The notes: generated by a model from the sequence alone, not told the origin. A stretch of 18,686 bases of DNA from CBDUQP01 sp965369385 (GCA_965369385.1 CBDUQP010000062.1:1-18686), one strand, 5' to 3'; shown: positions 8,631 through 16,366, numbered from the stretch's first letter. Numbers and translations: made by a program.

Positions 8631-9317
8631 CTACCATCGCTCCAGATAAGAACCTGTCAATATAGTGATGATACTCTCCATGTGTCTATTGACCTCACGC
8701 TCCACGGAATAATCATCGTCCGACCCAATGTCATATAAAACATCGTTAAGAGTACTGATCTGCTCGTCCAACTCGCCGAGGAACACGTCAAAAATCGGCA
8801 CCTCATATGATGCATCCCCGCGACGCCACTCGACCCCATCGCACACATACTCACACTGCATGGTCTCGTCCAGCCATCTGCGTATGCCCATCGTGCTGGG
8901 GAAGTCGGCCTGGGCCTTATAGCGAATCCCGTGTGGAAAAAGGTAAATCACTTCTGCCTGCATAACTGTTGCGGCCTCGTCGATGGTAGCCTCACCGGCC
9001 ACCGCTGACACCAGCTCATGAAAGGCTTCGGTCGGTCCGCCGCCCCAGTCGCTATCGAACGAAGACTCATCCGCCCTGTCGTCAAGGTGAAACCTGTTCA
9101 GATCAGATACGCTTGCAGAATTGTTTTTTCGCAACTCAGACCAGCACTGGTACCTCGTCGCAATCTTGAGTCGCTGCTGATTCGCCATCGCCGAACCGAA
9201 GAAGAACGTCAGCCCCAGCACCGCCGCCAGCAGCGGGATAACCATGAGGAACTCTATCATCGCAGTCCCGCGTCTGCGTCGCAATCCAGAGCAATATGTA
9301 GGCAAGCGTGATTTCAT
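8631..9317 (-). CDS. tadE: TadE-like pseudopilin
   Basis: A 228-residue protein with a short basic leader ending RRRRG17 followed by TAMIEF, giving Glu at +5 after the Gly, the signature of TadE-type pseudopilins processed by the Tad peptidase. The hydrophobic helix runs from about 21 to 44 (EFLMVIPLLAAVLGLTFFFG). The remaining 180 residues are exported, acidic and without cysteine-rich or enzymatic motifs apart from a Cys pair near QCEYVCDG. It starts 15 bp after the TadG-like stop, so the two are co-transcribed. The length is in the upper normal range for TadE. Confidence 0.82.
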   Translation of the reverse strand: MKSRLPTYCSGLRRRRGTAMIEFLMVIPLLAAVLGLTFFFGSAMANQQRLKIATRYQCWSELRKNNSASVSDLNRFHLDDRADESSFDSDWGGGPTEAFHELVSAVAGEATIDEAATVMQAEVIYLFPHGIRYKAQADFPSTMGIRRWLDETMQCEYVCDGVEWRRGDASYEVPIFDVFLGELDEQISTLNDVLYDIGSDDDYSVEREVNRHMESIITILTGSYLERW

Positions 9318-9332
9318 TATCTTCCCAGCCGC

Positions 9333-11498
9333 TTAATGGTTCACGAATTCTTCCGTGAGATCACCGCTAAGTGCCCTCATGTAATCGGTCATGTCCACAA
9401 GAAATCTCTCATCGACACTCATACCGTAGTCTGTGGCAATGTCCATATCGTCTTCCATCCTGCCAATCCACGAGTCCCAATTGCTGTCCACTGGCATTAG
9501 CTGAACCTGCCAATCCTGCGTCCACAGGTCCCACGACTTGTTATTGAATATCTTCGCCTGCGCCAAAGACACCATCGGAACCGTCGCCAGATTCTCGCCG
9601 CTGCCGAGTTCAGTGGCGTGGAACTTCTGTGACCAGAAGGCTGCCTTGTTGTGATCCGTTACCACCGAAAGGCGGCTGAACCAGTCTTTGCGATATCGAT
9701 TGTTCGGGCTGGGGGCAGCGAAGTTGTAGTCACCATAGCTGGTATCGAGCATAATCGGAGCCGGAAGATTCGCCAGTTCATCGCTGTCCCAGTTGGCGGG
9801 GTCCTTCACTTCCACATCCTTACCCACGTCGATGCCCGCGAAGATGTACCATGATGTCACATAGATCGTGTACATTACGGTGTGCCCATTGGCGTCCACC
9901 GCAGGCTGCAAACCCAGTTGCAGATACTCCGAGGTGCGATATTGGCGAACCTGCTTCCAGACAGCTTTGCCAAGATTCGAATAGCCCCATGAATTGCCAT
10001 CCGCCCAGCGGTTGAAGGTCAGCACCATGGGATAAGTGGCATTGTTATGGCTTACACCATCAGCAGACCATAGTTCCCTATTCGATTCGGGATATCGCGA
10101 CGCAATTTCTATGATGTAATATCTTGTGTGCTTAACATCGTCAGGCGAGGTGCTGGCGCGGGTTTTGGCATCACCATAGTCAATGATCCATTCAGGATAG
10201 TGGACTTCGCCCTTGGTCCTACTTACGCCGCCGCCAGGCAAAGGCGGGGTGAAGATGTAGTTCAACTTGATATCTGCAATTCGCTTGAACCGCTCATAGA
10301 AACTCGTATAAGCCAAGGCGCCGCGGTTTTCCGGCGTTATCATGAGTACACCATTTTCAACCGTTCTATGGTCGTTAGCCCAAAGGAGTATACGCAAAAC
10401 CAAACGCCAGTATGGACCCTTCGTTCTGTAACCGGTGTCACGTTGAGTATACGTATTACCGCTGACCTGTATTGCCGACTCCCCGCCCGATAACGTCCCG
10501 CCCGGGCCGCTGATGACACCAGATACTACCACTCCCGGGTCATTCACATTCCACGAGCCCGGCGCAGGTTCACGCCATTTGTAGAGCCTCGCAAAGGGCC
10601 CGAGCCTGTAATAGTCAGCGTAGTCTGGAATGCCGCCACCGCGATAGGGATGAGGATTCGGGGGAGGGGGACTATTGCGTACGATGTCAGGTGCCACATA
10701 TTCACGAGACCGTTCTTCGACGATCCCAACCGAATTGCGAAGTAGCGGACCAAAATCCAGAAAGTCTCCGAATTTCGCGGGTATCGCATAGTCTCCCTCT
10801 TTGGGCGACATCGGGAGCAATAGTGCCTTTTGCACTCCATTGGCACGGGCCAGCTCCTCTGCCCTCAACTGCGAAAGAGAATCGCACGATTCCAGTGTCG
10901 CGGTATTGATATCCCGCATGGCCACCGCTGCCCGCCACAGCAAGCCGCTCGGCCTGACGCCATCAGCGTTATTTTCATCCGCCCACCACGTGTAATCTCG
11001 GACAAACTCATCGGTGAAGGTGTCGGTCATTCTTTCCAGAATCCACGCCTGCCCCTCCAGGCGTTTATGGAGCAATTCGATACCTTCTTTGACGAAGCCG
11101 GGAACATTCACGCGATCCAGACGATCATCGAGCCCGCCGGCCAGTGCGACCGCCTCTTTGTGGCACATTTCGCTTGCAAGCGGAAGCGCGTCAAATACGG
11201 GCACCAGCGATATCATCCTGGCCTGGCCCACATTGTTCATGGCGATCACGTTCATCGATCTCGCCATCCACCCCGCCCCGCCAGCGGCCACCGCGTCGGC
11301 ACTATTCTGTAGGTCCAGCCGCCTGTTCACCTGGTCGCCCACATTCAGCACGTAGAACACGATCCCAACCAGCAACGTCAGCGAAACCAGCGCAATGAGA
11401 AGAACCTGCCCACGTCTACCGCGATTTGCGCAGCGAAGAGATGCGACGCGGGCCGCTTGTGGGATGTGTGCAACGCTCTTGGGAGGTAATACCCGCAT
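9333..11498 (-). CDS. tadG: TadG-like pilus assembly protein, start codon separated from its ancestral RBS by a MITE
   Basis: A 721-residue protein with a basic N-terminus ending RGRRG30, then QVLLIALVSLTLLVGIVFYV as the single membrane helix (about 31-52). The following LQNSADAVAAGGAGWMA segment is the hallmark of TadG/TadE-like proteins (putative Flp pilus-assembly TadG, N-terminal). The rest is a large exported region, rich in Trp and Tyr, without recognisable enzyme motifs; TadG proteins are membrane-anchored and assist assembly or adhesion. The ATG at 11496-11498 lies inside the left 9-bp target duplication of a MITE. No Shine-Dalgarno is left upstream (the sequence is cgtacac directly before ATG). 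The ORF itself is intact. Before insertion it followed the kinase stop by 21 nt. Confidence 0.82.
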   Translation of the reverse strand: MRVLPPKSVAHIPQAARVASLRCANRGRRGQVLLIALVSLTLLVGIVFYVLNVGDQVNRRLDLQNSADAVAAGGAGWMARSMNVIAMNNVGQARMISLVPVFDALPLASEMCHKEAVALAGGLDDRLDRVNVPGFVKEGIELLHKRLEGQAWILERMTDTFTDEFVRDYTWWADENNADGVRPSGLLWRAAVAMRDINTATLESCDSLSQLRAEELARANGVQKALLLPMSPKEGDYAIPAKFGDFLDFGPLLRNSVGIVEERSREYVAPDIVRNSPPPPNPHPYRGGGIPDYADYYRLGPFARLYKWREPAPGSWNVNDPGVVVSGVISGPGGTLSGGESAIQVSGNTYTQRDTGYRTKGPYWRLVLRILLWANDHRTVENGVLMITPENRGALAYTSFYERFKRIADIKLNYIFTPPLPGGGVSRTKGEVHYPEWIIDYGDAKTRASTSPDDVKHTRYYIIEIASRYPESNRELWSADGVSHNNATYPMVLTFNRWADGNSWGYSNLGKAVWKQVRQYRTSEYLQLGLQPAVDANGHTVMYTIYVTSWYIFAGIDVGKDVEVKDPANWDSDELANLPAPIMLDTSYGDYNFAAPSPNNRYRKDWFSRLSVVTDHNKAAFWSQKFHATELGSGENLATVPMVSLAQAKIFNNKSWDLWTQDWQVQLMPVDSNWDSWIGRMEDDMDIATDYGMSVDERFLVDMTDYMRALSGDLTEEFVNH
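11490..11498. repeat. Left 9-bp target-site duplication (tacccgcat)
   Basis: Exact direct repeat of 11766-11774. The two copies abut the two ends of the inverted repeats of the 267-bp element. The flanking bases (11489 a, 11765 c; 11499 g, 11775 c) differ, so the duplication is exactly 9 bp. It contains the ATG of the tadG-like gene on the minus strand. Confidence 0.9.
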
Positions 11499-11536
11499 GT
11501 GTACGATAAATCTTTCTGTCGGTCGTTAAGGTGGTA

Positions 11537-11580
11537 GATCATCTGTTGTTGCGTCGGTATTGAAAGTAGAACAGGTGATC
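11537..11580 (+). repeat. Stem-loop in the conserved half of the MITE
   Basis: gatcatctgtt (11537-11547) can pair with aacaggtgatc (11570-11580) over 11 bp around a 22-nt loop. Read as plus-strand RNA all pairs form (one U-G). Read as minus-strand RNA one pair is C-A. Copy A keeps both arms exactly, and two of its four differences fall in the loop. The right arm could alternatively pair with tcacctgttc at 11647-11656. Confidence 0.5.
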
Positions 11581-11678
11581 AGGAGACCGCAGGTGAGCGA
11601 GCCTATTCAAGATCTGTCCAGCAGGCGGTCGTTTGGCTCTGTTGTTTCACCTGTTCACCTCCGGCGTCGAAGATCCCG

Positions 11679-11700
11679 ACCTGCCTGCCGGCAGGCAGGT
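11679..11700. repeat. Perfect 22-bp palindrome inside the MITE
   Basis: The two 11-bp halves (acctgcctgcc and its complement) meet without a spacer. The flanks cccga (11675-11679) and tcggg (11706-11710) could extend it as an asymmetric hairpin. There is no following T-run on either strand, so it is not an obvious terminator. It lies in the half of the element not visible in copy A. Confidence 0.7.
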
Positions 11701-11723
11701 GCACATCGGGACTCACCTGCTCT

Positions 11724-11765
11724 GTGTACGAGAATTCTTTCCTGCCAGAAAGAATTCTCGTACAC
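11724..11765. repeat. Perfect 18-bp hairpin forming the right end of the MITE
   Basis: gtgtacgagaattctttc, a 6-nt loop (ctgcca), then the exact reverse complement ending at 11765. The left arm is itself a copy of the element's terminal repeat in the left-end orientation, so the right boundary carries two terminal repeats back to back. No T-run follows on either strand. Confidence 0.8.
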
Positions 11766-11774
11766 TACCCGCAT
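11766..11774. repeat. Right 9-bp target-site duplication (tacccgcat)
   Basis: Exact copy of 11490-11498. On the minus strand it preserves the original ATG of the tadG-like gene directly downstream of the original Shine-Dalgarno, but the reading frame now runs into the element instead of tadG. Confidence 0.9.
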
Positions 11775-11784
11775 CTAAGTCATG

Positions 11785-11788
11785 CTCC
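11785..11788 (-). promoter_or_regulatory. Orphaned Shine-Dalgarno (GGAG) of the tadG-like gene
   Basis: Minus-strand ggag lies 10 nt upstream of the ATG in the right target duplication (11772-11774) and just after the kinase stop (11796-11798). It would have served tadG before the MITE inserted. It now points to a 39-codon chimeric frame. Confidence 0.6.
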
Positions 11789-11795
11789 GGTATAT

Positions 11796-14546
11796 CTACT
11801 TGGCAGCATCCAGGATATTCTGTGCGTAATCTATCTTGGCCGTGATTTCCTTGATCTCTTCGGAACTCTTGGCATACTGCTTGGCAATCTTGAACAAGGA
11901 CAGAGCTGCCTTGTAATTGGGTTCCTTTGCCTTCATCGCCTCGTCGCCCTTTTCCAGGTTCTTGAGGTAGATCGCCCTGTTGATCATCCGGTCCGCCTTG
12001 GGATTGCTGCCCTGGAGCGGTTTCAAATCACGCTGAGCTTCGGTATACTTCCCATCGGATATCGACTTGGCAGCTTTGGCGAGCATCTCGGACACACGCT
12101 TCTTCGCACGCATATCCAGCACGATGCGTTCGATTTCCACCGACCACCTGTCAGGCCAGATGTCACGGGCACGTTCTGCGGCAGCTTCAGCTTCAATGAA
12201 TTTCTCTTCCCGAATGAAGGCATGCAGTTTCGCCATTTCCAATCGGTATGTGCACTCACGAAGTGCCGTGTCAACCTCTGCATCACGGGAAAGCCTGGCA
12301 GCCTGTCCGAGCAATGCCGCCGCCTTCGACCACTTGCGTTGCTCTCGTAAATGCATGCCCTCTGCCTTCAGATCGTTGAACCGGCGTTGTTCCTTCAATG
12401 CTCCCAGAAGCGTAGCAGCCCTGGTATTCTTGGGGTACTTCTTGCAGAACTCGCCCAGACGCCTGATGGCAGTAGTCCTTTGGCCCTGCGACACAAAGCC
12501 GGTAATCTTGGCAAATGCGTTCTTCTCCTCCAGGTTTACCACCTCGGCTGCGTACTTCCTTCTTAAGCTTGCAGGCATGGGTTTGAAGTCGACAGCGGCC
12601 TGAAGTGCACTCAGCAATCCTTCGGAATCGCCACTCTTTCTGGCGTTCTCCACCGACTGCTTCACCTGCTCGATACTCACGCTGGTTTCGATATTGGCCA
12701 GCACTTTGTCAACACGGTCCCGCAAACCCACACGGACCTTCGGGTCAAGCACTTTACCTTCCTTACCATCCAGTGCGCGTTGGGCGGCAAGACATTTTAC
12801 TCGGGCCTCGGCGGGTTGCCTGGCGGCCATCAGGCTGGCGGACTCGATTAATGCCTCGGCCTTATCGGTAATGACAGTTCGCTCTATCTTTGTCCTGAAG
12901 GCGACGAATTCCTTCCTTCGCGATTCGCCGAGTTTTTCGACACCTTCGATATCTATTACAATCGCCATAGCTTCGGCGGGATTTCCGTCTTTCATATTCT
13001 GTTGGGCACGCCAGATCGCATCGTCATAGTCCTGCACTGCCTGGATAAAATATGACAGTTTCTCGATGTCATTATCTCTGCGACGCTCCCACTGCTTGAA
13101 CTCTTTACTGTCGTACTTGCTCTCCAGCAATTTCAGGCTTTTGATTGCGTTCTTCTCTTCAGCATTCGCGAGATCCCAACGACCTATGTCAACCGCAGCA
13201 TAGGCCGCACACAAATGAATGAACACTGATGTGCGATCCATATGGGGAACATGTGGGAATCTATCCTTCACACGCTGGAACATATCTTTTGCCTGCAAAT
13301 AGGAATCACCCTTGGCATATGTATCCAGCGCAGCCTTGAAGTTGCGAGTCGCCGCCCTTTCTCGTCCAACATTATACTGCCAGTGCATCACCCCAACGGC
13401 AATCAGAGCTACCAGCAGGACACCCATCACAGAGGCAAGAATCGTAATCTTGGTCCGCCGGCTCATCTGCTTCTTGGGTATCGCCATCGTCGGAGCTTCT
13501 TCAGAGAACACCATCTCCCCGCTCAGCTCCTCCGGCCGCTGCGAAAGATTGCCCCCGGGCCTGGGCGCCGACGTTGCCGGCGTGACAGGAGTCGGCTCGG
13601 CGAACTTTCCGCTCTCGTCGCCATGACCCTGCCTGGCAACCGAACCGAACGATTTCTTCACGATCTTGCCCAACTGCTCGACCGATTTGATACGCTCATT
13701 CGGATTCTTGGCCATCATCGTAGCCACAACGCTCGACAGCGAAAGAGGCACATTGGGATTAAGCTTGTGCAACATCGGGGCCGCAACAGACGTGTTGCTG
13801 TGCCATTTCATCCAGCGCAGTGACTCGGTCTGCTTGTCACGAACGACATCTGCAAACACTTCATTGAACTTCGCCCGCCCCAACAGCATCTCGTACATCA
13901 CCATTCCAAGCGAGTAGATATCGGCCCGACCGTCGACGGCTTCGCCGCTTTCCAGGCTGAACAACTCCGGGGCCATGTATTTGGTGGTCCCAAATCGCAT
14001 GGAAGTCTGCCCCGACATGCCCGCAGCTACGCCGAAATCGGTAATCGTGGTGCGAAGTCCCTCGCCAATGATTATGTTGCTTGGTTTGATATCACGGTGC
14101 ACAATTCCGGCATTGTGCACTGCATGCAAAGCCCCGCAGAGACGCCAGAGAATCTGTAGCGTCGCCCTGACCTCCACCGGCCCGGGGTTATTGCCAAGAG
14201 TAGCCTCCACGCTGTTACCACGCACAAATTCCATAACAATAAACAACCCACGCTCATCTTCCAGCAGATCATGCACGGTGACAATTTCGGGCTGATCCGC
14301 GCCGAGTTGCGCCAGGATCTGAGCTTCCTTCCGGAAACGATCCATGAACCTGGCATCTTCGGCAAGGTGCGTAGACAACTGCTTGATGGCTACCTCGCGG
14401 TCAAGATCATTATCGTAGCACTTGTAGATGATAGCCTGGCCGCCAATCGCGACCCTGGCAACTACCTCGTACTTACCGATCTTGTCGCCGGGTTTCATCC
14501 CAACGCCATCAGCCTTACCCGATCCGTTAGCAGACTCATCCACCAT
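11796..14546 (-). CDS. Transmembrane Hanks-type Ser/Thr protein kinase with C-terminal TPR-like repeats
   Basis: A 916-residue kinase. Catalytic domain about 24-300: VAIK (52-55, Lys55), HRDIKPSN (150-157, Asp152), DFG (170-172), APE (192-194) and ADIYSLGMVMYEML (208-221), all intact. The Gly-rich loop reads VAIGGQAIIY, with Ala in place of the first and third usual glycines. A Pro-rich linker (about 315-360) leads to one transmembrane helix (about 366-387). About 520 helical residues follow that look like degenerate TPRs (for example WSKAAALLGQAARLSRDAEV), predicted outside the cytoplasm. It lies between two TadE/TadG-type genes and probably phosphorylates pilus components; FHA partners are encoded at 2274 and 5175 (inference). 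The tail may replace TadD. The ATG has GGAG 9 nt upstream. Confidence 0.92.
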   Translation of the reverse strand: MVDESANGSGKADGVGMKPGDKIGKYEVVARVAIGGQAIIYKCYDNDLDREVAIKQLSTHLAEDARFMDRFRKEAQILAQLGADQPEIVTVHDLLEDERGLFIVMEFVRGNSVEATLGNNPGPVEVRATLQILWRLCGALHAVHNAGIVHRDIKPSNIIIGEGLRTTITDFGVAAGMSGQTSMRFGTTKYMAPELFSLESGEAVDGRADIYSLGMVMYEMLLGRAKFNEVFADVVRDKQTESLRWMKWHSNTSVAAPMLHKLNPNVPLSLSSVVATMMAKNPNERIKSVEQLGKIVKKSFGSVARQGHGDESGKFAEPTPVTPATSAPRPGGNLSQRPEELSGEMVFSEEAPTMAIPKKQMSRRTKITILASVMGVLLVALIAVGVMHWQYNVGRERAATRNFKAALDTYAKGDSYLQAKDMFQRVKDRFPHVPHMDRTSVFIHLCAAYAAVDIGRWDLANAEEKNAIKSLKLLESKYDSKEFKQWERRRDNDIEKLSYFIQAVQDYDDAIWRAQQNMKDGNPAEAMAIVIDIEGVEKLGESRRKEFVAFRTKIERTVITDKAEALIESASLMAARQPAEARVKCLAAQRALDGKEGKVLDPKVRVGLRDRVDKVLANIETSVSIEQVKQSVENARKSGDSEGLLSALQAAVDFKPMPASLRRKYAAEVVNLEEKNAFAKITGFVSQGQRTTAIRRLGEFCKKYPKNTRAATLLGALKEQRRFNDLKAEGMHLREQRKWSKAAALLGQAARLSRDAEVDTALRECTYRLEMAKLHAFIREEKFIEAEAAAERARDIWPDRWSVEIERIVLDMRAKKRVSEMLAKAAKSISDGKYTEAQRDLKPLQGSNPKADRMINRAIYLKNLEKGDEAMKAKEPNYKAALSLFKIAKQYAKSSEEIKEITAKIDYAQNILDAAK

Positions 14547-14591
14547 CTAACACTTCTCCGCTTGGTTTAACTTCTACTATCGACAGTCCAC

Positions 14592-15533
14592 TCACGATCC
14601 CGTGGCGAACTGTTCCATTTCAATATAATCCTGCACGCCTTCATTGGTCAGCGTGCATTCCGCACGCATCTCTATGCCATACTCGCCGGAACCAATATTC
14701 AATTCCACACCGTCTTCATCCGCACGGGCAAGCAACGCCCCCGCATACGGTATCGCCAGGTAAAACCTGTGCGAAACCACCACCCTGATATCCTCATTCG
14801 ATTCGTAGAACTCACCACCAGACGGGGCGTCTACCACAACCGATGTGTTCGCCCGGGCATATGCCAGCTTTCGCAATAGGTGAGTACTAATCCACGTTGG
14901 CGGCACAGCGCCGAACTCTTCAAACAAGTCCTCCAGACCTATATCCAGGCTCGAATTCGTCGCAGCCGCCTGGGCCCTGGCAGAACACGATATCGGAAGG
15001 ACCGCCCAAATCGCCGCCTTGCCAATCCGCGATGCCTTGCCGCGATCATAACTCGAATGCCTCCACTGCAAATAGTTCGCATCCTCGTCGGTGGAACTGT
15101 CAGGAATCATCACTATCGCCGATCTCGCCGAACAGTAGGCCGCGTAGTTCACGCAAAGATGCCCAACCATCAGCAGCGATGCCTGGGCCAAAATCAGACA
15201 AAGCATCAGGGCAATCGGCATTACAAGGGCAAATTCGATCATCGCCCCGCCCTGCTCGCCGCTCGCCCGGCCGCGCTGAGGCCGCCCTGCATCCCAGAGA
15301 ATCACGCCGCACACAGCCATCGAAATTCCGCTGAATAACGCAACGGCTGAGTATTTCACGAAAACGCCATTTGCCACCGCCCGCACAAACCAATGCCCCT
15401 CAAAAGCCATACTCAAGCACCTGGATGGCACGAATATGGCTATAAGTAGACACGCAACCGACACCAACGCAAAGCGATAGTGCCGCCTCGCTGGCCTCAC
15501 CTCAACACCTGTCTGTCCGCAGTATTCTGTCAT
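14592..15533 (-). CDS. TadE-like pseudopilin with extra N-terminal membrane segments
   Basis: A 313-residue protein. The TadE signature EQGGAMIEFALVMPIALML begins near residue 92. Cleavage after the first Gly of the GG pair would place Glu at +5, as in TadE pseudopilins, and the hydrophobic helix continues to about 123. Ahead of this are about 90 residues with two further hydrophobic segments (about 20-36 and 60-80), which ordinary TadE proteins lack. The exported part is about 190 residues. The ATG at 15531-15533 is used here; a TTG two codons upstream (15537-15539) with GGAA 5 nt before it is an alternative. A start at a later, undetected codon would give a normal-length TadE. It lies 45 bp before the kinase gene. 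Confidence 0.75.
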   Translation of the reverse strand: MTEYCGQTGVEVRPARRHYRFALVSVACLLIAIFVPSRCLSMAFEGHWFVRAVANGVFVKYSAVALFSGISMAVCGVILWDAGRPQRGRASGEQGGAMIEFALVMPIALMLCLILAQASLLMVGHLCVNYAAYCSARSAIVMIPDSSTDEDANYLQWRHSSYDRGKASRIGKAAIWAVLPISCSARAQAAATNSSLDIGLEDLFEEFGAVPPTWISTHLLRKLAYARANTSVVVDAPSGGEFYESNEDIRVVVSHRFYLAIPYAGALLARADEDGVELNIGSGEYGIEMRAECTLTNEGVQDYIEMEQFATGS

Positions 15534-15648
15534 CAGCAAGGGTATTCCATAATGCCTTCGCCCGAAACTCCTGCTCCGTATGCACTAAATTTCCCATCTT
15601 TACATCGCCCAGGCAACTATCACCGCAAATCAGCAGGCAGCTCCCTGA

Positions 15649-16245
15649 TCATCCAAACATCCCCTTAGCCATTGGCCCGCCGAAGCAAACATCCACCAAC
15701 TCAATCGCGGCCCCAATACACAGCGCCAGTCCGAAAGCAATCTTGGGGCTGTCCTCGTCGGCAGGGTCGCCCGGGCGAGACGGAGTCATCAGCAGTACAA
15801 GCAGAAAACGCCACACCCTTCCCAGGGTCCTTTTCATAATCCGTCGGCGAAGCATCACTATAATCGCCATCACCCCGGCGACGATGAATCCATAGAACAT
15901 AGTAGCCAAAGCAAAATGCAGACCCGCAAGAGCACCTATCGCTCCCATGAGCTTGGCGTCTCCTCCACCAATGCCCCCTGAGCGCCATGCGATAAACATG
16001 GGCACAAAACCGGCCGCGAAACCAATCAGCGAACCAGCCAAGCCTATCTGCTGTCCATGCAAATCAGTGCCCATCTTCCCGGGGAAGAACGCACCGCCGA
16101 TGCAATGAACGATAACTCCAATTATTATAGCAGGATACGTAACGCTATTGCGGATCTTGCCGGTACGAACATCGCTAATCGCCGCAATCACCAGCACAAC
16201 GGCAAGAACGCCGAAGGGCCACTTCTGTTGAATCAATACCCACAT
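15649..16245 (-). CDS. cpaA: Type IV / Flp prepilin peptidase (A24 family, CpaA/TadV)
   Basis: A 198-residue polytopic inner-membrane aspartic protease. The two catalytic aspartates are visible: Asp25 in AISDVRTGKIRN and Asp96 in the GxGD-type motif GGIGGGDAKL (90-99). Hydrophobic segments lie near 11-24, 37-51, 68-86, 97-130 and 140-153. It lacks the N-terminal methyltransferase domain of PilD, as is usual for Tad peptidases. It should cleave the Flp prepilins at 16367 and 16630 and the TadE-like proteins after their conserved Gly. The ATG at 16243-16245 has AGGA 6 nt upstream. The C-terminal 50 residues, including an acidic loop and another hydrophobic segment, are slightly longer than in minimal CpaA. 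Confidence 0.9.
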   Translation of the reverse strand: MWVLIQQKWPFGVLAVVLVIAAISDVRTGKIRNSVTYPAIIIGVIVHCIGGAFFPGKMGTDLHGQQIGLAGSLIGFAAGFVPMFIAWRSGGIGGGDAKLMGAIGALAGLHFALATMFYGFIVAGVMAIIVMLRRRIMKRTLGRVWRFLLVLLMTPSRPGDPADEDSPKIAFGLALCIGAAIELVDVCFGGPMAKGMFG

Positions 16246-16366
16246 TATTGGTCCTTGCCATCCTCTTGAGCCACGTAACTACTTATTCTAAGAGCAATTG
16301 CCAAGCACTCCAAGCCAACCGGGCCCCATACGTCAATCGCCCGTTGCCAACGACTATTGAGCCCAA

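Larger units (their letters stand above)
11499..11765 (+). mobile_element. MITE-like non-autonomous element, 267 bp, copy B (complete)
   Basis: The left end gtgtacgataaatctttc and the right end (reverse complement) gtgtacgagaattctttc are imperfect terminal inverted repeats, identical at 16 of 18 positions. Exact 9-bp direct repeats flank them, so this is a clean transposition product. There is no transposase ORF, so mobilisation must be in trans. The left 107 bp recur in copy A at 1-107 (96% identical). Inside are a long palindrome at 11679-11700 and a perfect 18-bp hairpin at 11724-11765 whose right arm is the right terminal repeat. Transposases of several families (for example IS256-, IS1- and some IS4-type) make 9-bp duplications; I cannot assign the family. 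It fills almost all of the 297-bp kinase-tadG gap. Confidence 0.88.

Noticed and set aside
11679..11765. Palindrome and hairpin as Rho-independent terminators of the kinase gene
   Set aside because: Neither is followed by a T-run on the minus strand, and both are internal parts of the mobile element.
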